This document shows positions 1 through 5,967 of a stretch of DNA of 10,884 nucleotides, in pieces. Position 1 is the first letter of the stretch; every line of letters begins with the position of its first letter. This DNA comes from an uncultured Pseudomonadota bacterium. GTDB lineage: Bacteria; Bdellovibrionota_B; Oligoflexia; Oligoflexales; CAILAO01. A program made the position numbers and the translations under genes. The notes beneath the pieces were generated by a model. It saw nothing but the letters and a program-made list of their open reading frames with translations. It had not been told where the DNA came from and did no database searches. The stretch covers positions 1 through 10,884 of the forward strand of contig CAILAO010000057.1 of NCBI GenBank assembly GCA_903832105.1. Reading direction: 5' to 3'.

Positions 1-181
1 GGCTTATGACTTTATGTTTCGCCTTCTCACGAACGGTGCACGTATTTAGAATGACCACGTCAGCGGCGCGCGCAGACGTGGTAAGTTCGAACTGAGACGT
101 TTTTAGGAGGTCTCCCAGCATCCGTTCGCTGTCGACCACATTCATCTGGCAGCCCCAAGTTTCGATGAACACCTTTTGCAT
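1..181 (-). CDS. miaB: MiaB-family tRNA methylthiotransferase, N-terminal fragment (runs off left edge)
   Basis: This is the first 60 codons of a radical-SAM methylthiotransferase; the rest lies beyond the left edge. The visible part is the N-terminal UPF0004 domain. It begins MQKVFIETWGCQMNVVDSER and contains the hallmark WGCQMN (Cys11) and LNTCTVREKA (Cys48), two of the three cysteines that bind the auxiliary iron-sulphur cluster. The third cysteine and the radical-SAM CxxxCxxC lie outside the window. The wording WGCQMN...NTCTVREKA matches MiaB (2-methylthio modification of i6A37 in tRNA) better than RimO or MtaB, but a fragment cannot fully separate these paralogues. The start is the ATG at 179-181 on the complement, in line with where family members begin; no strong Shine-Dalgarno precedes it. 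It lies 34 bp downstream of ffh on the same strand and is probably cotranscribed with it. Confidence 0.85.
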   Translation of the reverse strand, partial: MQKVFIETWGCQMNVVDSERMLGDLLKTSQFELTTSARAADVVILNTCTVREKAKHKVIS

Positions 182-215
182 AAGGATATCTTGCTCTTTT
201 CGTAAAGATTGATTT

Positions 216-1757
216 CTATTTTCTGTTTTTCTTGCGTGCTGCCTTGGCAGCTTTTCGCATTTTCTTCAATTTTTCGCGATCAATCACCCTCTTCTGACCA
301 CCAGCATCTCCGCCACCTCCAAACATGCTCCCAAGGCCCCCAAGGCCTGGCATGCTGCCTCCTGCCTTCATCGACTCAGCCATTTTCTTCATCTGGCCAA
401 GCTGGGCTAGGTTGCCGATGCCAGGGATTTTACTTAATAGACCCATATTCTTCCCGAGCATTCCCATCATTTGGCGCATGCCCTTGAATTTTTGGATGAG
501 TTCATTAACTTCTTTTGGAGGGCGACCGCTTCCTTTGGCAATCCTACCAATACGGCTGGAATTAAGGACGCTTGGTGATAGGCGTTCTTTCTCCGTCATC
601 GAATCGATCATCGCTTTGATTTTGACGAGTTCCCTGTCGTCAAAATTCGCACCTTTTGGGAGCATGTCTTGGATGGGGAGTTTTGCCGCAATGTCTTTTA
701 AAGAGCCCATTTTTTGGATCATGGAAAGTTGCTGATAAAAATCTTTAAAAGAAAACTGCCCTTGTAGCATCCTGAGGGCTTCTTCTTCTTTGTCTTTTTC
801 GGCGACTCGCTCGAAGTCTTGAACGAGACCGACAACGTCTCCCATACCAAGGATGCGGCTCGCGAGTCCCTCCGGTCGAAACTCCTCGAGGTTATCAAGG
901 CTCTCACCCATACCGATGAATTTAATTGGTTTTCCGAGAACTTCTTTGATACTGAGGGCCGCGCCGCCTCGGGCGTCCCCATCAAGTTTTGTCATGATCA
1001 CGCCCGAGATATCGAGCTTTTCATCGAACGCTTTGGCTGTCGTGACAGCGTCCTGCCCCATCATGGCGTCGCATACGAGAAGAATATTATCGGGGGAGAC
1101 AGCGCTCTTAATATCGATGAGCTCTTCCATCAATTTGTCATCGATCGTGAGCCGTCCAGCCGTGTCATAAAGAATAACGGTACATCCAAGTTCGTAAGCC
1201 TTCGCAACAGCTTGCTTGCAGATTTCGACAGGAGTTGCGTTTTCAAGTGTGAACACAGGTGCGCCCACTTTTTCACCGAGTACTTGAAGTTGTTCCCGCG
1301 CGGCTGGTCTGTAAACGTCGGCTGCGACAAGAAGCGGTTTTGCTTTGACCTTGTTTTGAAGGTATTTTGTAAGTTTTCCGGTTGTCGTTGTTTTTCCGCT
1401 CCCTTGGAGCCCCACCATCATGATGGTTCCTGGACGATTATTGGGCAGCGTGAGCTTATGATCGACCGGCCCCATCAACTCTTCGAGATGGGTTTGGCAA
1501 GCTTGGACAAATCGGTCCCCCGGTGACACAAACATCCGCTCAGAACTCTTGCCAGCTTTGATCTGTACAATTTGACCGAGTATGGACTCCTGGACGCGCT
1601 TTAAAAATTCCTTCGTCACGTCATAGGCAACGTCAGCCTCGAGCAGGCTACGTCTTACATCTTGCAAAGCATCGGAAACGTTTTCTTCGGTGAGTGTCAC
1701 CTTGCCCTGGAATTTCATTTTGGCGCTACGAAAACCTTGACTTAAGACATCCAACAT
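216..1757 (-). CDS. ffh: Signal recognition particle protein Ffh (SRP54)
   Basis: Ffh is the GTPase of the signal recognition particle. It binds signal sequences of nascent inner-membrane and secreted proteins together with 4.5S RNA and docks on FtsY. The 513 residues carry all three family domains. The N domain (about 1-100) includes the ALLEADV-like RRSLLEADVAY. The G domain (about 105-300) has the P-loop GLQGSGKTTT at 116-125, DVYRPAA at 147-153, DTAGR at 198-202, TKLDGDARGGA at 256-266 and GMGE at 282-285. The M domain (about 320-513) has the SRP-RNA binding motif SRIGRIAKGSGR at 401-412 and Met/Gly-rich stretches for signal-peptide binding. The tail is Gly-rich then strongly Lys/Arg-rich, making the protein longer than E. 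coli Ffh. The first ATG aligns with the usual family start; Met14 would cut into the N domain. It heads a leftward unit with the miaB-like gene. Confidence 0.98.
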   Translation of the reverse strand: MLDVLSQGFRSAKMKFQGKVTLTEENVSDALQDVRRSLLEADVAYDVTKEFLKRVQESILGQIVQIKAGKSSERMFVSPGDRFVQACQTHLEELMGPVDHKLTLPNNRPGTIMMVGLQGSGKTTTTGKLTKYLQNKVKAKPLLVAADVYRPAAREQLQVLGEKVGAPVFTLENATPVEICKQAVAKAYELGCTVILYDTAGRLTIDDKLMEELIDIKSAVSPDNILLVCDAMMGQDAVTTAKAFDEKLDISGVIMTKLDGDARGGAALSIKEVLGKPIKFIGMGESLDNLEEFRPEGLASRILGMGDVVGLVQDFERVAEKDKEEEALRMLQGQFSFKDFYQQLSMIQKMGSLKDIAAKLPIQDMLPKGANFDDRELVKIKAMIDSMTEKERLSPSVLNSSRIGRIAKGSGRPPKEVNELIQKFKGMRQMMGMLGKNMGLLSKIPGIGNLAQLGQMKKMAESMKAGGSMPGLGGLGSMFGGGGDAGGQKRVIDREKLKKMRKAAKAARKKNRK

Positions 1758-1806
1758 ACAGTCACAACCCCTATGGAAAAAATCAGTGAAACTTAGAGGA
1801 CCCGGC

Positions 1807-1820
1807 GGCGTCGAGACGCC
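1807..1820. other. GC-rich hairpin in the ffh/protease divergent region
   Basis: GGCGT (1807-1811) and ACGCC (1816-1820) form a 5-bp stem around a CGAG loop. On the plus strand it is followed by TCTTTT, which makes it resemble a short intrinsic terminator. There is no rightward gene upstream that needs one, because ffh is transcribed leftward from 1757. It may lie in the 5' leader of ffh or block antisense transcription into the pseudogene. The rest of 1758-1970 shows no convincing promoter pair that I would defend. Confidence 0.35.
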
Positions 1821-1970
1821 TCTTTTAGATACACTCTTAACCGTAAAGGAAGGCTATACATCTAAAGGGCAATGTTAGTCAAACCAATCCCTCGCGTGAC
1901 ATAAACAATACCAAGACATCGGAATATTTTAGTATCAATCTGGCTTTCAGAAAAAAAAGGAGAGCTTTTT

Positions 1971-2400
1971 ATGAGATCAAAATTTGCGGTAGCAATCCAC
2001 GCTGTTGGAATTTGTTTTATAGCAAGTATGGTGGTTTCTAATCTTGCGTATAGCCAGATGATTGAACCCAAAGCGACTGCTTATGAGGGGTTTTGGAAGC
2101 CGAGTGACATTGTTGATCCCAATTCGTTGGAGCCCATTGAAAATGTTTACGGAAATCGATCGAAGCGATCAATGCGTGGTTAGCGGGGTTAGTTTTGACT
2201 TGATATATCATACCTGTGATAGCAAAGAAGGCTCCAGCGGCTCACCACTTTTTGATAAAACGTCGAATCAGGTTGTTGGAATAAACTGGGGAGGCGGCGT
2301 GCAGGAAAATGGGGCCACGATGATGGCTGCGATTCTTGCCGACATAAAAGAACGACTCCCAGATTTTTACCTCGAACTAACTATATCTCATCAACAATAG
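1971..2400 (+). pseudogene. Trypsin/V8-like serine protease, decayed by internal deletion and frameshift
   Basis: Two overlapping reading frames read as the two ends of one secreted serine protease. The first (1971-2183) has a good Shine-Dalgarno (AAAGGAGAG), a Sec signal peptide (hydrophobic core IHAVGICFIASMVVSNLA, likely cleavage near AYS-Q), a short propeptide-like stretch and IENVYGN, like the start of a mature V8-type domain. It then runs into a stop. The second frame supplies the C-terminal part from about 2165 to 2400: CVVSGVSFDLIYHTCD, the catalytic-serine motif EGSSGSPLFD, and VVGINWGGG. The catalytic His and Asp regions, roughly the central hundred residues of the family domain, are missing and the frame shifts by one at the scar near 2150-2175. 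The product would be inactive. The catalytic-serine segment remains well conserved, so decay looks fairly recent. The exact ancestral family is uncertain. Confidence 0.75.
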
Positions 2401-2408
2401 AGAGGTGC

Positions 2409-3044
2409 TTAGTGCCACTCTCTTACTGACGGACGATCGCGTCCGACGCCTTCGGTCGAAAGGGAGCTTGATTCTACAAAGGTGCCATTAGAGAGTTCGG
2501 ACCAAGTCTCCTCTTTAACGACAAGAGGATGGTCGCCTTTAACGTGCTGTCCAACGATCGTGCCTGAACCACCTGGTTGTGAGTATTTTTGAACCGTATA
2601 CTTAATGTATTTGACTGTTCCTCCTCGGTACGGGGGGGGCAGAGTGGGAGTTCCTGCTGCTGATGCGGCGGCATTTGCCGGGGCTGATGTGGCTGCAGCA
2701 TCAGTTGGAGCCGCGTTCAGAGGTGCCGCATTGGTTGGAGCGGCGTTTCCCGATGCCGTTGGGTTTGCAAGGGGATCAGCAAGTGCGCTATTTGCAGATG
2801 CGTTTACTGACACATTTGAGTTCCCGAGCGCGGCCGCATCTCCTGATAAATCGTCAGCCGTATCGTTATTTACGTTCGCTCCTTCGCCGTTTCCTTCGCC
2901 GTTGCCTTCGCCGTTGCCGCCCTCTCCGTTCTCGGCGTTTAAGTTCTCCTCATCTTGCTGAGAACCTGAGCAACCGGTGAAAACGACCAGAATGGTGCAA
3001 AAAAACGCAAAACCTAAAAAGCTTTTAATAAAAACGGGTCTCAT
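2409..3044 (-). CDS. Lipoprotein with NGEG repeats, Ala/Pro/Asn-rich linker and SH3-like C-terminal domain
   Basis: This is an unrecognised 211-residue envelope protein. A basic start (MRPVFIK) and hydrophobic core end at VFTGC, a lipobox-like site with Cys25 as the probable lipidated residue; Phe at -3 is less usual than Leu. The mature part opens with an acidic NGEG-repeat segment (about 39-56), then a low-complexity Ala/Asn/Pro/Ser linker (about 57-135) with repeats of the type NAAPTNAAPLNAAPTDAA. The C-terminal 70 residues (about 142-200) form a compact domain with the rhythm of bacterial SH3 domains: VKYIKYTVQKYSQPG, IVGQHVKGDHPLVV, WSELSNGTFVESSSLS. Such domains often bind peptidoglycan or protein partners, so a wall- or membrane-tethering role is possible but inferred. 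The start is fixed by a strong GGGAGG at 6 nt spacing. Its stop faces the protease pseudogene across 8 bp. Confidence 0.85.
   Translation of the reverse strand: MRPVFIKSFLGFAFFCTILVVFTGCSGSQQDEENLNAENGEGGNGEGNGEGNGEGANVNNDTADDLSGDAAALGNSNVSVNASANSALADPLANPTASGNAAPTNAAPLNAAPTDAAATSAPANAAASAAGTPTLPPPYRGGTVKYIKYTVQKYSQPGGSGTIVGQHVKGDHPLVVKEETWSELSNGTFVESSSLSTEGVGRDRPSVREWH
2881..2916 (-). repeat. Three tandem 12-bp units encoding NGEG
   Basis: The plus strand reads CCTTCGCCGTTT, CCTTCGCCGTTG, CCTTCGCCGTTG (2881-2892, 2893-2904, 2905-2916), with degenerate flanking copies. On the coding strand each unit encodes Asn-Gly-Glu-Gly. As 12 is a multiple of three, slippage would change the length of the linker without breaking the frame. 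Confidence 0.85.
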
Positions 3045-3050
3045 AAGAAA

Positions 3051-3056
3051 CCTCCC
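3051..3056 (-). promoter_or_regulatory. Strong Shine-Dalgarno of the lipoprotein gene
   Basis: The complement reads GGGAGG, then TTTCTT, then ATG. The 6-nt spacing and near-perfect anti-SD match fix the start of the lipoprotein at 3044. Confidence 0.75.
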
Positions 3057-3101
3057 TCAATGCTGATGTAAAACCCAACTCACTCACCTTCATCCCTACC
3101 G

Positions 3102-3159
3102 TCGGAAAAAAATCAGGGTGGTTTAGCTTTTTTTTTACTTTCCCTTAACTTTTTTCCGA
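3102..3159. repeat. Perfect 10-bp inverted repeat around a poly-T tract
   Basis: TCGGAAAAAA (3102-3111) is the exact reverse complement of TTTTTTCCGA (3150-3159), with 38 bp between the arms. The interval contains T9 at 3128-3136. It could be a large hairpin in the leader of the lipoprotein transcript, or a bipartite protein-binding site in the divergent promoter region. Confidence 0.6.
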
Positions 3160-3484
3160 TTTCAGGAGCGTGAGTTAACGGACATCATGCGGAAAATAAT
3201 TGCTTCATGGAGGTTTTTTGTCGGATTTTCTACAGCGCGAATAAAAAAAGATTATCAGGAAATTTTTGCCTAGTACCCGGCCGGTTGTAGGGTAAGTTTA
3301 AAATCTGTTCATTATTTTGATTCGCGTAATATTTTCAGAAATCATTTTTTATTTCAGGGGGTTATTCCGCCGTTTTGTTTATAAGTCTTTACTTTAAAGC
3401 TTTTTCTTGCCGGAACAGCTGATTTGTGTTTGATTTGGTGCCTTAAGAGCTGGTCATTACAACAGAGGCTGGGTTTGTTTTAAA

Positions 3485-4030
3485 ATGAAAATTAAGCTAA
3501 AAGACTTTGTCGAATCTTTAACGGTCGAGATTTCTGGGCGTGAAGAGTGGCTTACTGCTATATACCAAGGCTTTCCGGTACCTGGTGATCAAGTGCCTCC
3601 GATCGCAGCAGGCTCTGTAACTCTCCGAAAACTCGGATATGATGTCGTCCAAATTACCGGAGTGATTACCTACGAGCCTTTTTTGCAGTGCAGCCGTTGC
3701 AGTGACAGTATTAAGTGGCCTTTGAAGGCTGACATTGCCGCCATTTGTAGACCCACCCCAGTGGTTGATTCGGAGAAGAATGTTCTTGATCTGAGGTCAG
3801 AAGAGTTGGACGACTATTTTCTGCAGGGTGATGAAATTGATCTTGAACCGTTGATCAACGATGCAATCTACACGGCTCTTCCTAGTTCTATCTTAAAATC
3901 TAGTGAAGACGGGAAGTTATGCCTTATTTGTGGAGAAGACCTTTCTTCGACTAAGGTCTGTAGCGTTGGGGAAACCCCAAAGGAATCACCCTTTAAAGAC
4001 CTTCAAAAGCTTTTGGATCAAAAACGATAA
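3485..4030 (+). CDS. yceD: DUF177/YceD-family protein
   Basis: The family is linked to large-subunit rRNA metabolism (23S rRNA accumulation) and is normally encoded directly before rpmF (L32). This 181-residue protein has the family's layout. The N-terminal beta part is followed by LQCSRCSDSI with a CxxC at Cys69/Cys72, the acidic GDEIDLEPLINDAIYTALP signature at about 115-133, and a C-terminal CLICGEDL with a second CxxC at Cys146/Cys149 plus Cys159. The usual extra Cys pair of the C-terminal knuckle (lC..CkGLC..CG) appears reduced: SSILKSSEDGKLCLICG retains only one pair. MKIKLKDF is a typical family start, although the upstream ribosome site is weak. No rpmF follows; the next gene is rpsB, 168 bp away. 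Family assignment is fairly secure; its biochemical role is not. Confidence 0.8.
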   Translation: MKIKLKDFVESLTVEISGREEWLTAIYQGFPVPGDQVPPIAAGSVTLRKLGYDVVQITGVITYEPFLQCSRCSDSIKWPLKADIAAICRPTPVVDSEKNVLDLRSEELDDYFLQGDEIDLEPLINDAIYTALPSSILKSSEDGKLCLICGEDLSSTKVCSVGETPKESPFKDLQKLLDQKR

Positions 4031-4037
4031 TTTTCCC

Positions 4038-4066
4038 TTGAGGCAGGGAGACTTTACGAGTAAGTT
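4038..4066 (+). promoter_or_regulatory. Weak candidate promoter for the rpsB cluster
   Basis: TTGAGG (4038-4043) and TAAGTT (4061-4066) are 17 bp apart. They match the sigma-70 boxes at four and three positions respectively. This is weak by sequence; the argument is mainly location, between yceD and a structured leader. Confidence 0.2.
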
Positions 4067-4110
4067 GGTGAAACCCTTATTTTAAGGAAAGGGTGTCGTT
4101 CTATTAAACA

Positions 4111-4184
4111 GGCCGTCCAAAGGACGCGAAGGTGTTCTTAAAAGTTTTTTTAAGGATGAAAGGCGGCCGAAGTAACAACCTTCG
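4111..4184 (+). promoter_or_regulatory. Structured 5' leader of rpsB (possible autoregulatory element)
   Basis: Four complementary pairings are packed just before the rpsB ribosome site. GGCCG (4111-4115) can pair with CGGCC (4164-4168) and enclose the rest. CGTCC/GGACG (4114-4118/4122-4126) forms a tight hairpin with an AAA loop, and it competes with the outer stem for two bases. CTTAAAA/TTTTAAG (4137-4143/4148-4154) is a 7-bp hairpin. CGAAG/CTTCG (4168-4172/4180-4184) ends 4 nt before the AGGAG Shine-Dalgarno (4189-4193). Known rpsB leaders in other bacteria are S2-responsive, so translational feedback by S2 is the natural hypothesis. I cannot match this leader to a described family. Confidence 0.5.
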
Positions 4185-4198
4185 ATTTAGGAGAATTT

Positions 4199-5077
4199 AT
4201 GGCAGTGACAGTTAACATGAGAGAACTTCTCGAAGCGGGAGTTCATTACGGACATCAGGCAAAACGTTGGAACCCCAAAATGCGCCCCTATATTTTCGGG
4301 GTACGAAACGGTATTCACATCATTGATCTGCAGAAAACCGTGAAACTGTTTCAAAGCGCATGCGATTTTCTTTCCGACGTGACGTCACGGGGCGGCCACG
4401 TTTTATTTGTGGGAACCAAAAAGCAAGCCCGTGATCTGATTGCGCAAGAAGCAAGACGTGCTGGCATGTACTTTGTCAATCATCGCTGGCTGGGAGGAAC
4501 ACTCACCAATTTCGCGACTATCAGGCAAAGTATCCATCGACTTAAGCGGATCGAAAAAATGTCTGTCGATGGGACATTCCAAAAGCTTCCGAAAAAAGAA
4601 GTTTTGGGGCTAGAACGTGAGAAATTCAAGCTAGAACGTAACCTTGGTGGTATCAAGGACATGCCAGGGATGCCGCGCGCTATCTTTGCGATTGATGCTC
4701 GTAAAGAGTCGATTGCGATAAAAGAAGCGAAGCGATTGCATATTCCGGTTGTGGCGATCACAGATACGAACACAGATCCTGCCGACATTGATTATGTGAT
4801 CCCAGGCAATGACGATAGCCTACGTTCGCTCCAACTATTTATCATGACAATGGCGGAGGCCTGTCTTGCAGGACGTCTTCGCGCAAAAGATAAAGGTGAG
4901 ATGCCCGAGGTTACAGATAACGTCAAAGAGGGTTCCTTTTACGACGATATGGGCCGAGCAGTCGCTGTTGAGCGTGTTAAGAGCTTTGATGATGAAGAAG
5001 ATGGCGTAGTGAAATATGAAGTTGAAAAGTATAGCGGCGAAGGCGAAGAAGACGATTCGAACAGTAAGAAGAGGTAG
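4199..5077 (+). CDS. rpsB: 30S ribosomal protein S2
   Basis: S2 is a small-subunit protein that joins late in 30S assembly and contacts S1. The opening MRELLEAGVHYGHQ, then KRWNPKMRPYIFG and IHIIDLQKT (to residue 47), is the family N-terminal signature. VNHRWLGGTLTNF and PVVAITDTNTDPADIDYVIPGNDDS are further S2 hallmarks. The core ends at about residue 235. Beyond it is a tail of about 50 residues rich in Asp, Glu and Ser and ending in KKR, so the protein is 292 residues against 241 in E. coli. The ATG is set by AGGAG at 5 nt spacing. tsf begins directly at the stop, so the two are probably translationally coupled. Confidence 0.98.
   Translation: MAVTVNMRELLEAGVHYGHQAKRWNPKMRPYIFGVRNGIHIIDLQKTVKLFQSACDFLSDVTSRGGHVLFVGTKKQARDLIAQEARRAGMYFVNHRWLGGTLTNFATIRQSIHRLKRIEKMSVDGTFQKLPKKEVLGLEREKFKLERNLGGIKDMPGMPRAIFAIDARKESIAIKEAKRLHIPVVAITDTNTDPADIDYVIPGNDDSLRSLQLFIMTMAEACLAGRLRAKDKGEMPEVTDNVKEGSFYDDMGRAVAVERVKSFDDEEDGVVKYEVEKYSGEGEEDDSNSKKR
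5071..5074 (+). promoter_or_regulatory. Shine-Dalgarno that decides the tsf start
   Basis: GAGG lies inside the last codons of rpsB. It is 3 nt from the ATG at 5078, which is too close, and 9 nt from the ATG at 5084. This favours initiation at 5084. Confidence 0.55.
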
Positions 5078-5083
5078 ATGTTC

Positions 5084-5956
5084 ATGACAATAAATATTGC
5101 TGCAAATCAAGTAAAAACGTTAAGGGAAATGACAGGCGTTGGCATGATGGAGTGCAAAAAGGCACTCATCGAAACAAATGGCGATTTGGATAAGGCGATT
5201 ATTTGGCTACGTGAACACGGAATGGCCCGCGCAGCAAAAAAATCTGAACGCGTCGCTTCTCAGGGTATGATCGATGTCCAGGTAAGTAAAGATAGGAAAT
5301 CTGCGGTGATCATGGAGCTTAATTGCGAAACAGATTTTGTCGCCAAAAACGACGATTTTATTCGTTTTGTGAAATCTGTATCAGAGCTAGCTCTTGCCAA
5401 AAATGCGAAGACGACCGATGAGCTTAACGCTCAGAAAATGTCTGATGGTCATACGGTCAAAGACGCTCTTACCAATCTTATTGCGAAGATTGGCGAAAAC
5501 ATGCAACTTCGAAGAGTCCAGCATTTTGCCGTCCAGAATGGATTTATCACGGGATATATTCACTTCGGAAACAAAATTGGGACCGTCGTGGTCATTGAGG
5601 GCCCAGTTAGTGCGCAAGCCGAAGAAATCGGAAAAGACGTTGCGATGCATGTTGCAGCGGCAAATCCAAAGTATCTTTGTCCTTCTTGTGTTTCAAAGGA
5701 AGAGCTTGAGCAAGAGAAGGAGATTTCCCGGAAGAAGCTTGCTGATCAGAAAAAACCCGCCAACATCCTTGAAAAAATCGTTGAGGGGCAGATGGCTAAG
5801 TTTTATAAAGAGGTCTGTCTTCTCGAACAAGGCTTTGTGAAAGATCCTGATACCAGTATCCAGGGGTATATCAAGCAGTCCAGTCTTCCGATCAAGATCA
5901 CAGCATTTGCGAGATTTCAGGTTGGTGAAGGCACAGAAAAGAAATCTGAAGACTGA
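5084..5956 (+). CDS. tsf: Translation elongation factor Ts
   Basis: EF-Ts exchanges GDP for GTP on EF-Tu. The N-terminal UBA-like domain carries the family signature LREMTGVGMMECKKAL followed by GDLDKAIIWLREHGMARAAKKSERVASQG. The core has MELNCETDFVAKNDDF, the conserved TDFVAKN motif, and the second half contains MHVAAANPKYLC and the dimerisation/coiled-coil region around EQEKEISRKKLADQKKP. LEQGFVKDPD near the C-terminus is also typical. The length (290 residues from 5084) matches the proteobacterial form. An in-frame ATG at 5078, directly abutting the rpsB stop, would add two residues. The later ATG is preferred for Shine-Dalgarno spacing and because MTINIAANQVKTLRE aligns with the usual start. 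pyrH follows after 11 bp. Confidence 0.97.
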   Translation: MTINIAANQVKTLREMTGVGMMECKKALIETNGDLDKAIIWLREHGMARAAKKSERVASQGMIDVQVSKDRKSAVIMELNCETDFVAKNDDFIRFVKSVSELALAKNAKTTDELNAQKMSDGHTVKDALTNLIAKIGENMQLRRVQHFAVQNGFITGYIHFGNKIGTVVVIEGPVSAQAEEIGKDVAMHVAAANPKYLCPSCVSKEELEQEKEISRKKLADQKKPANILEKIVEGQMAKFYKEVCLLEQGFVKDPDTSIQGYIKQSSLPIKITAFARFQVGEGTEKKSED

Positions 5957-5967
5957 ACGGACACATT

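Larger units (their letters stand above)
3045..3484. other. Intergenic region of 440 bp with no supportable gene
   Basis: The region separates the leftward lipoprotein gene from the rightward yceD gene and should hold both promoters. It is rich in A and T runs. The clear structure is a perfect 10-bp inverted repeat at 3102-3111 and 3150-3159 around a run of nine T. A palindromic CCGGCCGG lies at about 3277-3284. One 28-codon ORF (3187-3273) lacks a well-placed ribosome site and is not called. I see no tRNA, and no -35/-10 pair is strong enough to call. Confidence 0.6.

Noticed and set aside
819..1526. A 235-codon plus-strand ORF opposite ffh
   Set aside because: ffh on the other strand has all its domain motifs in full; the opposite frame has no recognisable domain or ribosome site.
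2881..2936. Possible CRISPR-like or satellite array
   Set aside because: The units are 12 bp, contiguous, without spacers, and encode NGEG in frame inside a gene.
2605..2980. Long plus-strand ORFs opposite the lipoprotein gene
   Set aside because: They are mirror images of the Ala/Pro/Gly-rich repeats on the coding strand, a common artefact of low-complexity codons.
3187..3273. A 28-codon ORF in the gap before yceD (begins MRKIIASWRFF)
   Set aside because: There is no ribosome site at proper spacing, the composition is like the A/T-rich surroundings, and it resembles no family I know.
4034..4049. TCCCT/AGGGA hairpin after yceD as a terminator
   Set aside because: The stem is only 5 bp and no T run follows; it overlaps the candidate rpsB promoter and may be chance.
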